The position numbers and the translations under genes are program-made. The notes beneath the pieces were generated by a model, which saw nothing but the letters and a program-made list of their open reading frames with translations, searched no databases and was not told the DNA's origin. From assembly GCA_035489435.1 (NCBI GenBank), contig DATHKG010000094.1: a DNA stretch of 64,000 nucleotides; one strand, 5' to 3'. The stretch's first letter is position 1, and each line of letters opens with the position of its first letter. The DNA comes from DATHKG01 sp035489435. GTDB lineage: Bacteria; Bacteroidota; Bacteroidia; Chitinophagales; Chitinophagaceae. Positions 10,302 to 19,853 of this stretch are shown one piece after another.

Positions 10302-11705
10302 ATGAAAGCTGGATATATAGTTTCTATTATACTTGGATCAGGGCTCTTGCTTGCTTCCTGCGAAAAAATGGATTTCCTGGAAATCAAACCTGAAAATAAT
10401 GTACTTACCGAAGACGCGATCAAGACAACAGATGACCTGCAACGCCTGATGTTATCTGCCTACAACCAGGTACGTAGTGCCGGTTTCATGGGAGGTACTG
10501 CGCTTGTTGCCGCTGATATTCTGACAGACGATGCAGTAACGAGTAACGGAACTTTTGACTGGACCCAGATCGTGGCGCATGCAATGGATCTTTTTAATCC
10601 GCCGGGAAGAAACACATGGGAAAATACTTACAATGCGATTAACAGGGCAAATGTAGCTGCCAACAGTGCACTTGCTGATGATATCCTGGTAGCCGCGGAT
10701 CCTGCAACTTCGTCTCAACTAAAGGCTGATGCTGCTTATATCAGGGCACTTGGCCATTTTCATCTCGTGAGATTGTTTGGCCTGCCCTATAGTGATCAAC
10801 ACAAGAGTGCACCTGGGATGGGGATACCAATCAGGTTGAAAGGAACCACCACTATAGCGGAATCATTTGAAGCATTGCCAAGGTCTACCGTAGAAGAAGT
10901 GTACACACAAATTATTACTGATCTCAAATTTGCAGCTGCTAACCTGCCTGCTTCAAGAACCTGGAATAGTGGAAAAGCCACTCCCGATGCAGCCAGGTCT
11001 CTTTTAGCCAAAGTTTATTTCTCTATGGGAGATATGCCGAATGCCGTTACTGAAGCAAGAGGGATCATGAATTCAAATAGTTATTCACTGGATGTTGATC
11101 CTGCTGCCAAGTTCGCGAGGGCAGAATTAAAAACGACAACAAGAGAAGTGATTTTTATGATACCCAGTACAGCCTCATCTGATGACTCCTGGGGTTCGAT
11201 CAGGGGAAATTACAGGAGTAATAATACTACTGCCCCAATACCGCAATGGGCGCCATCTCCGGCACTTGTAGCTTCTTATGCTGCTAACGACAAGCGCTAC
11301 GCTAAATTCCATATTACCAAGAACAATGTTGTATACAGCACCAAATTCAATTACAATTATATGGATGGCATTGTAACCGGCTTCGACGAATTGATATTGA
11401 TTTATGCTGAGGCACTTGCTTCATCAGGCAACCCAGCGGATCTCACTGAAGCAGTATCGTGGTTAAACAAAATCGAAACCCGGGCTTATGGTGCACCAGT
11501 AACGCTGGTAGCAGCAGGAAAGGATGGTATCATCAATGCTGTTCGCAAAGAACGTCGCCTTGAGTTAGCGCTGCGCGGTGAACGTCTTCATGAGTTGAAA
11601 CGTTTAAAACAGCCGGTAAGAGGAGATGCCTGGGATTCAAGAAAAATCTTATTTCAAATACCGGACACAGAACAAAGTGGTAATCCTTCTATCACGCTCA
11701 ATTAA
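10302..11705 (+). CDS. SusD/RagB-like glycan-binding lipoprotein
   Basis: This 467-residue surface lipoprotein forms the lid of the SusC transporter and captures glycan. A lipoprotein signal ends at the cysteine of LLLASCEK (residue 20). The helical SusD fold is supported by the TPR-like segments INRANVAANSAL and KADAAYIRALGHFHLVRLFG, and by the C-terminal VRKERRLELALRGERLHELKRL motif typical of the family. It starts 10 bases after the SusC stop, so both are translated from one mRNA. Slightly short for the family (often 480-550) but apparently intact, ending in the usual NPSITLN-type tail. Confidence 0.94.
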   Translation: MKAGYIVSIILGSGLLLASCEKMDFLEIKPENNVLTEDAIKTTDDLQRLMLSAYNQVRSAGFMGGTALVAADILTDDAVTSNGTFDWTQIVAHAMDLFNPPGRNTWENTYNAINRANVAANSALADDILVAADPATSSQLKADAAYIRALGHFHLVRLFGLPYSDQHKSAPGMGIPIRLKGTTTIAESFEALPRSTVEEVYTQIITDLKFAAANLPASRTWNSGKATPDAARSLLAKVYFSMGDMPNAVTEARGIMNSNSYSLDVDPAAKFARAELKTTTREVIFMIPSTASSDDSWGSIRGNYRSNNTTAPIPQWAPSPALVASYAANDKRYAKFHITKNNVVYSTKFNYNYMDGIVTGFDELILIYAEALASSGNPADLTEAVSWLNKIETRAYGAPVTLVAAGKDGIINAVRKERRLELALRGERLHELKRLKQPVRGDAWDSRKILFQIPDTEQSGNPSITLN

Positions 11706-11810
11706 TTCTGACTTAAAATCGATCCTCCCGGGGATCATAAACAAAGTATCTGGCTGAATCGATGTACCATTGGTGCACCGAAATCATTATAACAAAAATT
11801 ATAGAATAAA

Positions 11811-13382
11811 ATGGAAAGACAATTCTTTTTGCGTGTATTGCTGCTTCTCTGTATTTGCAGTGCAGGTTCCGTTAAGGTAACGAACGCGCAGCAAACTGCG
11901 AACGTCAGCACCTGGCCAAGAACGATATCCTACGAAATTTATGTACAATCTTTTGCTGACTCTGATGGTGATGGAAAAGGGGATATAAAAGGAATGACCG
12001 CCAAACTTGATTACCTGAAAGATCTTGGCGTAGGAGGCATCTGGCTTATGCCAATGAGTCCTTCACCTTCTTATCACAAATATGATGTAACAGACTATTA
12101 TGGAATAGACTCTGCCTATGGTACAATGGATGATTTCAAAAAGTTTGTTGAAGAAGCTCATAAACGAAATATCAAGGTAGTGATCGATATGGTCCTGAAT
12201 CATTCCAGCAGCAGGAATCCATGGTTTCTTGATGCAAGCAAAGATGTCAACAGCCCTTACAGGGATTATTATGTATGGACAGAGCAGAATGATCCGCAGA
12301 CCAGGTCTGCCGGGAACATAACCGCTGGTGAAAGCAGGAGAAGGAATCACTGGAGCCGTGCCAGGGGTGGAGACAGTACTTATTTTTTTTATTCGCAGTT
12401 TGGTGGCAACATGCCTGATCTGAATTATGATAATCCTAAACTAAGACAGGAAGTTTTTAAAATTGGTCGTTTCTGGGCCGAAGAAGTAAAAGTAGATGGA
12501 TTCCGCCTTGATGCTGCCCGACATATATTTCCCGATGAGCGTCCCCAGGACAATCATCGGTGGTGGGAATATTTCCTCCAGGAAATGAGAAAGATTAATA
12601 AAGATTTTTATTTGGTTGGAGAAGTCTGGGCGCCGGCCGAAGTAGTAGGGCCATACCTGAAAGGCATACCCGCTTTGTTTAACTTCGATATGGGCACTGC
12701 GATTATAAAAACTGTGAACGCTGTGAAAGGAGATTCTCTTGTAATGATGCATAATAAGATCAGGAACTTCTATAAATCAATTAATCCTGATTATGTTGAT
12801 GCAACCTTTCTTACGAACCATGATCAGAACCGAATCATGAGTTCTGTGAACAATGATGTTAATAAAGCAAAGATGGCTGCAGCAATCTTACTCACGCTAC
12901 CCGGCTCTCCCTATTTGTATTATGGTGAAGAAATAGGAATGCAGGGTAAAAAACCGGATCCGCTTATAAGAGAACCATTTTTATGGGATGTAAAAGGAAA
13001 AGATAAATCCCGGGCCACCTGGGAAGTACCAAAGAACAGCACTGATTCATCAATTATTCCTGCTGCGGTACAAATGAAAGATAAAAACTCTATCTACAAT
13101 CACTACAAGGCACTTATGCAATTTAGAAATAGCAGCAAGGCTTTGACCTATGGAGAATTGGAAGCGGTGAACCTCAACAACAGCGCTTTGCTTTCGTTTT
13201 TGAGATCGGCTGAAGGCGAATCAGTATTGGTGGTTCACAATCTTTCGGCATCTGAAATAACAGTTGTTATTCCTGACGGTCAAAAAGAATACAGCAAGCT
13301 GACTTTTAAAAACAAAGAGGCCACAGTAAAAAATGGAAGCCTTAAAATACCGGCTTATACCACGGTAGTTTTGCAAAAATAA
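11811..13382 (+). CDS. GH13 alpha-amylase-family enzyme, exported (SusG-like role)
   Basis: This 523-residue exported enzyme should hydrolyse alpha-1,4- or alpha-1,6-glucosidic bonds by the retaining GH13 mechanism. A signal peptide ends near residue 26 (VTNAQQ); there is no lipobox cysteine, so it is periplasmic or secreted rather than a typical SusG lipoprotein. The (beta/alpha)8 barrel shows all GH13 regions: DMVLNHSS (region I), GFRLDAARH with nucleophile Asp234 (II), LVGEVWA with acid/base Glu271 (III) and FLTNHDQNR with Asp338 (IV). A C-terminal beta domain occupies about 430-523. No separate carbohydrate-binding module is visible. It lies 105 bases after the SusD gene, in the same PUL. 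Precise specificity (amylase, neopullulanase or oligo-1,6-glucosidase) cannot be fixed from motifs. Confidence 0.93.
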   Translation: MERQFFLRVLLLLCICSAGSVKVTNAQQTANVSTWPRTISYEIYVQSFADSDGDGKGDIKGMTAKLDYLKDLGVGGIWLMPMSPSPSYHKYDVTDYYGIDSAYGTMDDFKKFVEEAHKRNIKVVIDMVLNHSSSRNPWFLDASKDVNSPYRDYYVWTEQNDPQTRSAGNITAGESRRRNHWSRARGGDSTYFFYSQFGGNMPDLNYDNPKLRQEVFKIGRFWAEEVKVDGFRLDAARHIFPDERPQDNHRWWEYFLQEMRKINKDFYLVGEVWAPAEVVGPYLKGIPALFNFDMGTAIIKTVNAVKGDSLVMMHNKIRNFYKSINPDYVDATFLTNHDQNRIMSSVNNDVNKAKMAAAILLTLPGSPYLYYGEEIGMQGKKPDPLIREPFLWDVKGKDKSRATWEVPKNSTDSSIIPAAVQMKDKNSIYNHYKALMQFRNSSKALTYGELEAVNLNNSALLSFLRSAEGESVLVVHNLSASEITVVIPDGQKEYSKLTFKNKEATVKNGSLKIPAYTTVVLQK

Positions 13383-13415
13383 TGTTGGGACAGGAATCAT
13401 AATAATTTGAACCAT

Positions 13416-14753
13416 ATGACAACTAATAGACGAAACTTTCTTAGAAATTCATCAACACTTGCAGCAGGTCTTGGTTTTGCATCCGTCGTTTCAGGTAAAA
13501 CAAAAGAAGCATCGGCTAATCCGGGTCTTGCAAAAGTAAATATTGCGGTTATTGGTGTCGGCATGGGTTGCAGGGATCTGCAGGGAGCACTCACAAATAA
13601 TCCCTGGGTTCATTGCATCGGAATGTGTGATGTAAACAAACAGCGCCTTGAAGAGCAGGCTGCGCGCTTTAGAAAAGACTTTCCGGACCAGACAGCCAAC
13701 CTGCAACTTTATACAGATTTTCGAAAACTTTTGGATAACAAAGAAATCAACGGAGTAATCATTGCCACGCCTGATCATTGGCACACTTATATTTTTGCTG
13801 AGGCGCTGCGTGCGGGTAAAGCAATTTATGTTGAAAAGCCGGTTGCAAATAGTATAGAAGAATGCAATCTTATGTTAGATCTGCAAAAAAAACATAAGGC
13901 TATTATTACAACAGGTTTGTGGCAAACAAGCCAACGTTATTTTCGTGGAGCAAATGAAATCCTGAAAACAGGAGTACTGGGAGAAGTTTATAAAGTACAA
14001 ATCTGGCTCAGCCAAAGCACTGAGCCGAGGGCAGGGGCAGACGATGCACCTCCGCCTGAATATCTCGACCATGAAATGTGGTTAGGACCGGCACCAAAAA
14101 GAGCGTTCAACCCAAATCGTTTTCGCGGCTGGCGTGGTTTCTGGGATTATGGGGGTGGACAGCAAACCGACTGGGGTGTACATTGGATAGATTCTGCCTT
14201 TGATGGATTACATGCATTAGGAATGAGTAATCGTGAATACCCCCAGGCTGTTTTTTCAACGGCATTCAAACATCCGAAAACATTTAATGAAACCCCGGGT
14301 TGTCAAACAACAATTTTTCAGTTCAACAATTTTCATGTTGAATGGTCGCAGCAGGTTGCACATCTTTACAATCGAAACCAGGGTGTAGCCTGGATAGGCA
14401 GCAAAGCAACCCTGGTTTGTAACCGTGATGGCTATGAACTTATTCCTGAAAAAAACAGGGAAGGAGTGTTGCTGGCCGACCGGGCACAATTAGTAGGGAA
14501 GTTTGAGGAAGGGGGTGTAGATGCACATGCTACAAACTGGTGCAGTTGCATACGGGATGGATCTGCGGCAACAAACAGCCCGATCGAAAAGGGTGCTTTT
14601 GCGACTATCCTCGCTCATATGGGTAACATCTCTTTCCGCACAGGAAGCATGGTGGTTTACGATCCCGTAAAACGAAGTTTTGTAAACAACCAGCAGGCCG
14701 ACAGTTTTCTCAAAAAGAATTATCGGGCTCCATGGAAATTACCCCAGGTATGA
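13416..14753 (+). CDS. Tat-exported Gfo/Idh/MocA-family oxidoreductase
   Basis: This 445-residue NAD(P)-dependent sugar oxidoreductase has a twin-arginine signal (TTNRRNFLRNSSTLAAG), so it should fold in the cytoplasm and act in the periplasm, probably with tightly bound cofactor. The Rossmann domain has VNIAVIGVGMG (about 45-55) and the family signature EKPVANSIEE. The C-terminal domain contains the GWRGFWDYGGGQQTDWGVHWID block typical of the Tat-exported subgroup. A TTG at 13407 also opens the frame, but ATG at 13416 is the natural start, three codons before the RR motif. It is followed by a DUF1080 protein; that pairing fits oxidation of a sugar at C3 followed by cleavage of the 3-keto-glycoside (established for related systems, inferred here). 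Confidence 0.9.
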   Translation: MTTNRRNFLRNSSTLAAGLGFASVVSGKTKEASANPGLAKVNIAVIGVGMGCRDLQGALTNNPWVHCIGMCDVNKQRLEEQAARFRKDFPDQTANLQLYTDFRKLLDNKEINGVIIATPDHWHTYIFAEALRAGKAIYVEKPVANSIEECNLMLDLQKKHKAIITTGLWQTSQRYFRGANEILKTGVLGEVYKVQIWLSQSTEPRAGADDAPPPEYLDHEMWLGPAPKRAFNPNRFRGWRGFWDYGGGQQTDWGVHWIDSAFDGLHALGMSNREYPQAVFSTAFKHPKTFNETPGCQTTIFQFNNFHVEWSQQVAHLYNRNQGVAWIGSKATLVCNRDGYELIPEKNREGVLLADRAQLVGKFEEGGVDAHATNWCSCIRDGSAATNSPIEKGAFATILAHMGNISFRTGSMVVYDPVKRSFVNNQQADSFLKKNYRAPWKLPQV

Positions 14754-14838
14754 TCAGGTAATTTTCTCTTCCACTCATAATCATTCAACTAATCCCATTC
14801 ATTATCATTTCACTCATTGAAAAAGTAAATTAGAAAAA

Positions 14839-15669
14839 ATGAAATGCTTCAGCATATTCTGCGCTATCGCCTTTTTTGCAAGTTCCATATCGGCACAGGC
14901 ACAACAAAATAACGGTCAGGGGCAACCGAATCGCCAGCCTCAGCAGGGAAATACTCCAAACCAGCAAAATTCTGGTCAGCCTCAACAACCACCAAGACAA
15001 CAAATTGCGCCGGAAAGTTCAGAATGGCATTACCCGGTACCAACTAAGGTTCAGCCTGGTGTTGGCACAAAACCTCCGGCTGATGCCGTCATTTTGTTTG
15101 ATGGTAAAGATTTGTCTAAATGGAAAGCCAGAGATAATTCTCCTGCATCCTGGAATTTGAAAGATGGAGAATTGGTTATTGAACCGGGGAAAGGTGCAAT
15201 CCTGACCAAAGAGTATTTTGGTGATTGCCAGTTGCATATTGAGTTCAAGTCACCGGCAGCTGAACAACATATGGGACAAAACAGGGGCAATAGCGGTATC
15301 ATGATGCAAAGCAGGTACGAGATCCAGGTACTGGATGGCGACAATAATCCCACCTATGTAAATGGAATGGTAGGAAGCATATATAAACAGCAGGCACCAT
15401 CTGTAAACGCGTATACAAAAAATGGCGAATGGCAGGTGTATGATATCTATTGGAAAGCACCAAAGTTTGGAACAAACGGCGAACTGGAAGCTCCTGCAAT
15501 GGCTACCGTAGTTTTAAACGGTATTCTTGTGCAGAATAACTATGTGTTAAAGGGAAACACACCTTATACCGGCTTTCCAAAATATGATCCACACGGACGC
15601 ATGCCTCTTTCATTGCAGGATCATGGAACTAAGGTTGCATTCAGGAACATCTGGATACGGAATCTTTAG
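14839..15669 (+). CDS. DUF1080 / 3-keto-disaccharide hydrolase family protein
   Basis: This 276-residue exported protein has a signal peptide (to about residue 21, SAQAQQ), a low-complexity Q/N/P-rich linker (about 22-55), and a DUF1080 (PF06439) concanavalin-like domain (about 72-276). Seen motifs include ILFDGKDLSKWKARD, WNLKDGELVIEPGKG, ygDCQLHIEFKSP-type strand and GNSGIMMQSRYEIQVLD, all standard for the family. Several DUF1080 proteins hydrolyse 3-keto-glycosides generated by Gfo/Idh/MocA oxidoreductases. The gene directly follows such an oxidoreductase, so a shared pathway is likely (inference). The long QPQQ-rich linker suggests a flexible tether. The stop codon lies in the first unit of a small tandem repeat. 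Confidence 0.9.
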   Translation: MKCFSIFCAIAFFASSISAQAQQNNGQGQPNRQPQQGNTPNQQNSGQPQQPPRQQIAPESSEWHYPVPTKVQPGVGTKPPADAVILFDGKDLSKWKARDNSPASWNLKDGELVIEPGKGAILTKEYFGDCQLHIEFKSPAAEQHMGQNRGNSGIMMQSRYEIQVLDGDNNPTYVNGMVGSIYKQQAPSVNAYTKNGEWQVYDIYWKAPKFGTNGELEAPAMATVVLNGILVQNNYVLKGNTPYTGFPKYDPHGRMPLSLQDHGTKVAFRNIWIRNL

Positions 15670-15695
15670 TCAGCTTTAGTCAGCCTTTAGTCAGC
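15664..15695. repeat. Three-copy 10-bp tandem repeat CTTTAGTCAG
   Basis: CTTTAGTCAG occurs at 15664-15673, 15674-15683 and, after one extra C, 15685-15694. The first copy contains the TAG stop of the DUF1080 gene. It probably arose by slippage; no function is evident. Confidence 0.85.
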
Positions 15696-15741
15696 GCAAT
15701 AGAATACATCAGGCAATTTGAAGTTTTCAAACTTTTTAACG

Positions 15742-17106
15742 ATGAGCAGAAGGTGTTTTCCGATATTGTTGATATTTTTTTTATCCTGGACTCCGGGTAT
15801 ATTAAAGGCCCAGGTTGTTCAGGAGACTGCTGCAAAATATGAGCAATATGGTGAGCCCTTCAAAGGCGTACCCGACAGGCCTGATGTTACCATTTACCAG
15901 GTAAATATGCGCGTGTTTAGTAAAGAAGGAGATTTCAGGGGAGTTATTGCACGCCTGGATTCTATTAAGGCGCTTGGTGCGAATGTAATTTACCTGATGC
16001 CACATTATCCCGTCGGCAAGTTGAGATCTTCCAATTCCCCGTATTGTATTCAGAACTACAAAGCGGTTAACCCCGAATTCGGTACACTGGATGATCTGCG
16101 TGCACTCGTTGACGGGGCCCACAGTCGCAACATGGCAGTATTAATAGATTGGGTTGCCAATCATACTTCTTATGATCATGAATGGACAAAAAATAAATCA
16201 TGGTATCTGCTTGATTCGATTGGCAATATCATACATCCTCCTGGTACCAGCTGGCGGGATGTGGCACAGTTAAACTTCAAAAATGCAGACATGCGACTGG
16301 CCATGATAGATGCAATGAAATATTGGATCTATGCGGCAAATGTGGACGGTTTTCGTTGTGATTATAGTGATGGCCCCCCGGTTGATTTCTGGAAACAAAC
16401 GCTCGATACACTAAGAAGTATTTCCAGTCACAAATTACTGATAATGTCAGAAGGGCGGCGCTCTGAACATTACGCGGTCGGGTTCGATTACAACTTCGGG
16501 TTCAGGTTTTTTGGGAACTTAAAAAATATTTATGAACATAACCGTACTGTCCGTTCCATAGACAGTTTAAACATTTCCGATTATATCGGCACTTCCGGAA
16601 GCCAAAGCATCATCCGTTATACATCTAACCATGATGTTAATGGATCTGATGGAACACCGTTAGAATTATTTGGCGGTGCAAAGGGTTCTATGGCTGCATT
16701 CGTAGTTGTCGCTTATATGAAAAGCATTCCCATGATCTATGGAGGACAGGAATCTGGAACCACTCAACGATTAAGATTTCCATTTACTTCAACAAAGATT
16801 GACTGGAATTCAAATCCTGATCTCACAAAGGAATATAAAAAAATTATAGCATTCAGGAACAGGAGCAAGCCCGTAAGAAGCGGCGAGCTACAATCTTTTA
16901 GCACCGATGATATTTGTGTATTTACAAAAACGCTCGGGAAAAAAAAGGTACTTGTAATAACGAATCTAAGAAATAAGCAAATCTCTTTTACTGTTCCGGG
17001 CGGGTTGTCCAAAAGTTCCTGGAAGGATGCCTTTACAGGTAAAAAAAGTTCGTTACCAGGTTCTATAATCCTGGAACCCTATTCATATCTTGTGTATGAA
17101 AATTGA
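15742..17106 (+). CDS. GH13 alpha-amylase-family enzyme, second copy
   Basis: This exported GH13 enzyme of about 454 residues differs from the first one in the locus. The signal peptide runs from the ATG at 15742 (MSRRCFPILLIFFLSW) to KAQ near residue 24; the frame also opens at a TTG at 15718, which I rejected because it would put charged residues before the signal. Catalytic motifs are IDWVANHTS (region I), VDGFRCDYSDG with nucleophile Asp207, IMSEGRR with acid/base Glu237 and YTSNHDVNG with Asp298. A short C-terminal beta domain completes it. The Cys next to the nucleophile and the short barrel suggest an alpha-glucan enzyme acting on smaller oligosaccharides. It is the last gene of the PUL and is convergent with the apiose operon. 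Confidence 0.92.
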   Translation: MSRRCFPILLIFFLSWTPGILKAQVVQETAAKYEQYGEPFKGVPDRPDVTIYQVNMRVFSKEGDFRGVIARLDSIKALGANVIYLMPHYPVGKLRSSNSPYCIQNYKAVNPEFGTLDDLRALVDGAHSRNMAVLIDWVANHTSYDHEWTKNKSWYLLDSIGNIIHPPGTSWRDVAQLNFKNADMRLAMIDAMKYWIYAANVDGFRCDYSDGPPVDFWKQTLDTLRSISSHKLLIMSEGRRSEHYAVGFDYNFGFRFFGNLKNIYEHNRTVRSIDSLNISDYIGTSGSQSIIRYTSNHDVNGSDGTPLELFGGAKGSMAAFVVVAYMKSIPMIYGGQESGTTQRLRFPFTSTKIDWNSNPDLTKEYKKIIAFRNRSKPVRSGELQSFSTDDICVFTKTLGKKKVLVITNLRNKQISFTVPGGLSKSSWKDAFTGKKSSLPGSIILEPYSYLVYEN

Positions 17107-17183
17107 TATTGAGTATTGCACCAGGGTGTTAAGCGGCATCGATTAAATCAACCCAGAATTGTTTAAAGCTAAAAACGAGATTC

Positions 17184-18827
17184 TCATATTTCGGTAAAGC
17201 CAGGCCTGACTGAATAGGTAAGCCTTTTGCCTGCCTTATTTTCAAAAATTATCTCATCTTTATTTTTGTTCAGAACCACATACACCGGTTGAAATTCTTT
17301 CAACTGTGTCAGCACTTCGTAAAGCGGCGAAACGTTGTCGGTTGCTGTTACGGTATTGGCTACGATTCCTCTGTTACCAGTGGTTTGATACAAAGTTATT
17401 GAGCCTGCTATGGAAAGATTTTTTATAGACATTAAAGTCCAGGCGGCTCCGAAATAAGTCTGTAGTCGTGGATCTTTTCCCGCTTCAGTCCGCTGTTGAA
17501 ATGTAACAGGGGAGAGATGGACTGGCTTTGAAGTAAATTGCCGGATTGACTCTAAAATTTGTTGCTGACTTTCCAGGTTCTCAATAATTGTTCTTGTATC
17601 TGTAGCATGTACCTGCGGATTGAAGCCGAAGCTTATGAAATCAAAGTCAGCGCTGGGCGGTCTGTTCCTGTTTAACTCTGCAAAGAATGAATTTGTACCA
17701 TAGCCAATCTTAAGAGCAGGTAAAACTTCTTTAAACCTCGAATAAAGGGATTGGATCAGTATAACTGGTGTAATATCGTGGTCGATATGCAGGGGTAACA
17801 GGCTATTGATCCGGCTTTCATATTTTATAAGTTGCTGAACCAGTTGGTTGATTTCGGTTTCCGCTGAATTGCTGAAAAAAGCAATCAACTCTAACGAGGT
17901 GTTTAATTTTTCTGCTTCGGAAATAGCTACCTGTAATTGTTCCTCCCACTGAAGTGAGGGCATCAATAATTCAACCCTGTAATGATCAAAAGGAACATTT
18001 TTTAAACCATCTATTTCGGTGTTTGTAAGCGGCTTAATTCCAGTTATCCTGCTATATCCAATTTTTGGGAAAGGAATTTTTTCTTCTTCCATTTCTATCT
18101 TGCTCCCGGATATTTTGTTTACAGGTTTTTCTTGCTTCGTGATTCTTAACGCTACCCGCTGCTCCAGCTTAGCGCCTTTTTCAACTAAAACCGGTGATGG
18201 TCTATCCAGCGGGGTGCTATAAGTTTTATAGGAATTATCTGTCCAATTGCGTTGGTCTTCTGTTTCAAATACATCGCCTTCAAATAGCAACCGGATTGCC
18301 TGGTTCTGATTATTTGTCCAACACATTTGCTGAACATCAATAAATGGTTGGTGAGGACTGACATAGTAAGGATAGGTCGCCGTGTATGATGTTTTATCCG
18401 GCCGGGTAATAGTTACTGTCTTTCCCTTACATTCTTTAATGGGATGATGTACGCATAACCCAATCCTTCTTGTTTCAAATTTGCCCAGCGCTTCACCAAG
18501 CATTGCAAAAGAGATTGAGTTATCTTCTTTGCCAATTATTGTAATCCTTGATTTGTAATGGATTTGATTAAGGCGAAAGATTGCGGTATAACTTATTTCA
18601 AAACTTTTCTCATAACTGTTTATTTTTTCATCTGCAATTTCTGATAATGCTGTTTCCCAATTTGTACCTCTAACGGCAGGATAGATCATCTGAACAATTT
18701 CTTCACTACAAAAAGAGATTTGCCTGAGGTTGCCATTCTCATACAAACAATTTATTTCACCGGCTTTAAAACTTTTAACTGGTAACAGCGGAATATCAAA
18801 AGGCAGTTTAATTATACCCTCAATCAT
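17184..18827 (-). CDS. apnL: D-apionate lactonase (ApnL-like)
   Basis: This 547-residue protein has no signal peptide and should be cytosolic. I recognise the family as the D-apionolactonase ApnL described by Carter and colleagues (2018): an N-terminal beta-rich region with YENGNLRQISF, the central GLCVHHPIKECKGKTVTI segment and a C-terminal TIM-barrel-like half with FISFGFNPQVHATD. The reaction would open D-apionolactone to D-apionate. The start codon overlaps the end of the binding-protein gene by 8 bases, so the two are translationally coupled. It is the last gene of the operon. The assignment rests on family recognition and on apnO, an apsD-like gene and GH140 in the same operon; I cannot identify its catalytic residues by eye. 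Confidence 0.8.
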   Translation of the reverse strand: MIEGIIKLPFDIPLLPVKSFKAGEINCLYENGNLRQISFCSEEIVQMIYPAVRGTNWETALSEIADEKINSYEKSFEISYTAIFRLNQIHYKSRITIIGKEDNSISFAMLGEALGKFETRRIGLCVHHPIKECKGKTVTITRPDKTSYTATYPYYVSPHQPFIDVQQMCWTNNQNQAIRLLFEGDVFETEDQRNWTDNSYKTYSTPLDRPSPVLVEKGAKLEQRVALRITKQEKPVNKISGSKIEMEEEKIPFPKIGYSRITGIKPLTNTEIDGLKNVPFDHYRVELLMPSLQWEEQLQVAISEAEKLNTSLELIAFFSNSAETEINQLVQQLIKYESRINSLLPLHIDHDITPVILIQSLYSRFKEVLPALKIGYGTNSFFAELNRNRPPSADFDFISFGFNPQVHATDTRTIIENLESQQQILESIRQFTSKPVHLSPVTFQQRTEAGKDPRLQTYFGAAWTLMSIKNLSIAGSITLYQTTGNRGIVANTVTATDNVSPLYEVLTQLKEFQPVYVVLNKNKDEIIFENKAGKRLTYSVRPGFTEI

Positions 18828-19848
18828 TTGCAGTCTTATTTAAGAATTGATCCACATTGGTATTGTCTATTTCTATGGAACCGGTAATTACAGTTGAAGG
18901 AATAGGAACCACTCCGGCACGAGCATCATTATGGGAGAGCTGTAACGTTTTGTGTCGCATGTCGAACAAAAACTGGGCGCCCATCCAGGTAAACAATTCT
19001 CTTTTCTGTCCGACCAGGTAACTGATCACGCCTTCTTTTACCAGGCGTAAATGTTCAGGTTCTGCGTCAACAGTGGTCAAAATAACTTTGCCGGCTTTAT
19101 TTGCTTCTTTCACAGACAAAGCCATACCAGGTCCTGAATTGGAATCGAAACCGGCTAAGCCGGCAAGATCCGGATGTGCAGCCAGCAAATCGGCAGTTAT
19201 CCTGGCTGCGGTTTCAACATTTGCCTTATCGTCGAACTTTCCAACAAATTCAATTCCAGGGAACTTTTTTAATACGTCCTGCAGCCCTTTAAAACCTGCT
19301 TCCATATTTGTCATACCGAGTATACCCATACAGGCCACCTTACCTTTGCCATTGATCAGCTTAGCCATTCGTTCACCCTGCAGTCGTCCCATTTCATACC
19401 AATCGCTGCCAATAAACGAATGCCTGTTGGAGTTTGGAATTTCAGAATCGTAAACTACAGTCGGTATTCCTGCGGATACAGCTTTTCTTATCGCAGATGC
19501 TATCCCAGGGTCTGTGCCATTAATCAGGAGCCCTGCCGGCTTTCCTGCAATCACTTGTTCAAGCGTGGCAATCTGCCCGGGTACATCCCACTCGGATGGA
19601 CCGAGGATGGAAGTCCTTACTCCCTTTTTTTTACCCCATTCAATAAAAGCTTTCTGGTCGTGATTTACATATAGCGGGAGATTGATTGCAGTGGTGATCA
19701 TCACATATTCCTCATCAGGATTCACTTCAGCGGAAGTAATAAATTTATCAGCAACAACATTATCAGCGCCACTACTTATATTGTCCCTTGGCGGTGGTTC
19801 ACAACTGAAAACAAATAACAGGGCTAGGGCAAGTATATATTTAGACAT
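18820..19848 (-). CDS. Sugar ABC transporter substrate-binding lipoprotein (RbsB-like)
   Basis: This 342-residue periplasmic binding protein of the pentose (CUT2/ribose) class is probably the D-apiose receptor of the importer. A lipoprotein signal ends in LLFVFSCEPP (Cys16), so it is anchored to a membrane. The Peripla_BP_4 fold is supported by the repeated pattern TAINLPLYVNHDQKAF, LLINGTDP, GIPTVVYDSEIPNS, FIGSDWYEMGR and GLAGFDSNSGPG. It starts 5 bases after the permease stop and its end overlaps apnL by 8 bases. The ligand is inferred from the surrounding apiose genes only; ribose or another pentose is the alternative. Confidence 0.88.
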   Translation of the reverse strand: MSKYILALALLFVFSCEPPPRDNISSGADNVVADKFITSAEVNPDEEYVMITTAINLPLYVNHDQKAFIEWGKKKGVRTSILGPSEWDVPGQIATLEQVIAGKPAGLLINGTDPGIASAIRKAVSAGIPTVVYDSEIPNSNRHSFIGSDWYEMGRLQGERMAKLINGKGKVACMGILGMTNMEAGFKGLQDVLKKFPGIEFVGKFDDKANVETAARITADLLAAHPDLAGLAGFDSNSGPGMALSVKEANKAGKVILTTVDAEPEHLRLVKEGVISYLVGQKRELFTWMGAQFLFDMRHKTLQLSHNDARAGVVPIPSTVITGSIEIDNTNVDQFLNKTAND

Positions 19849-19853
19849 GATAT

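Noticed and set aside
14751..14759. Third copy of TGATCAGGT, as a GntR site
   Set aside because: It overlaps the stop codon of the oxidoreductase gene and is unpaired; a single 9-mer match is expected by chance.
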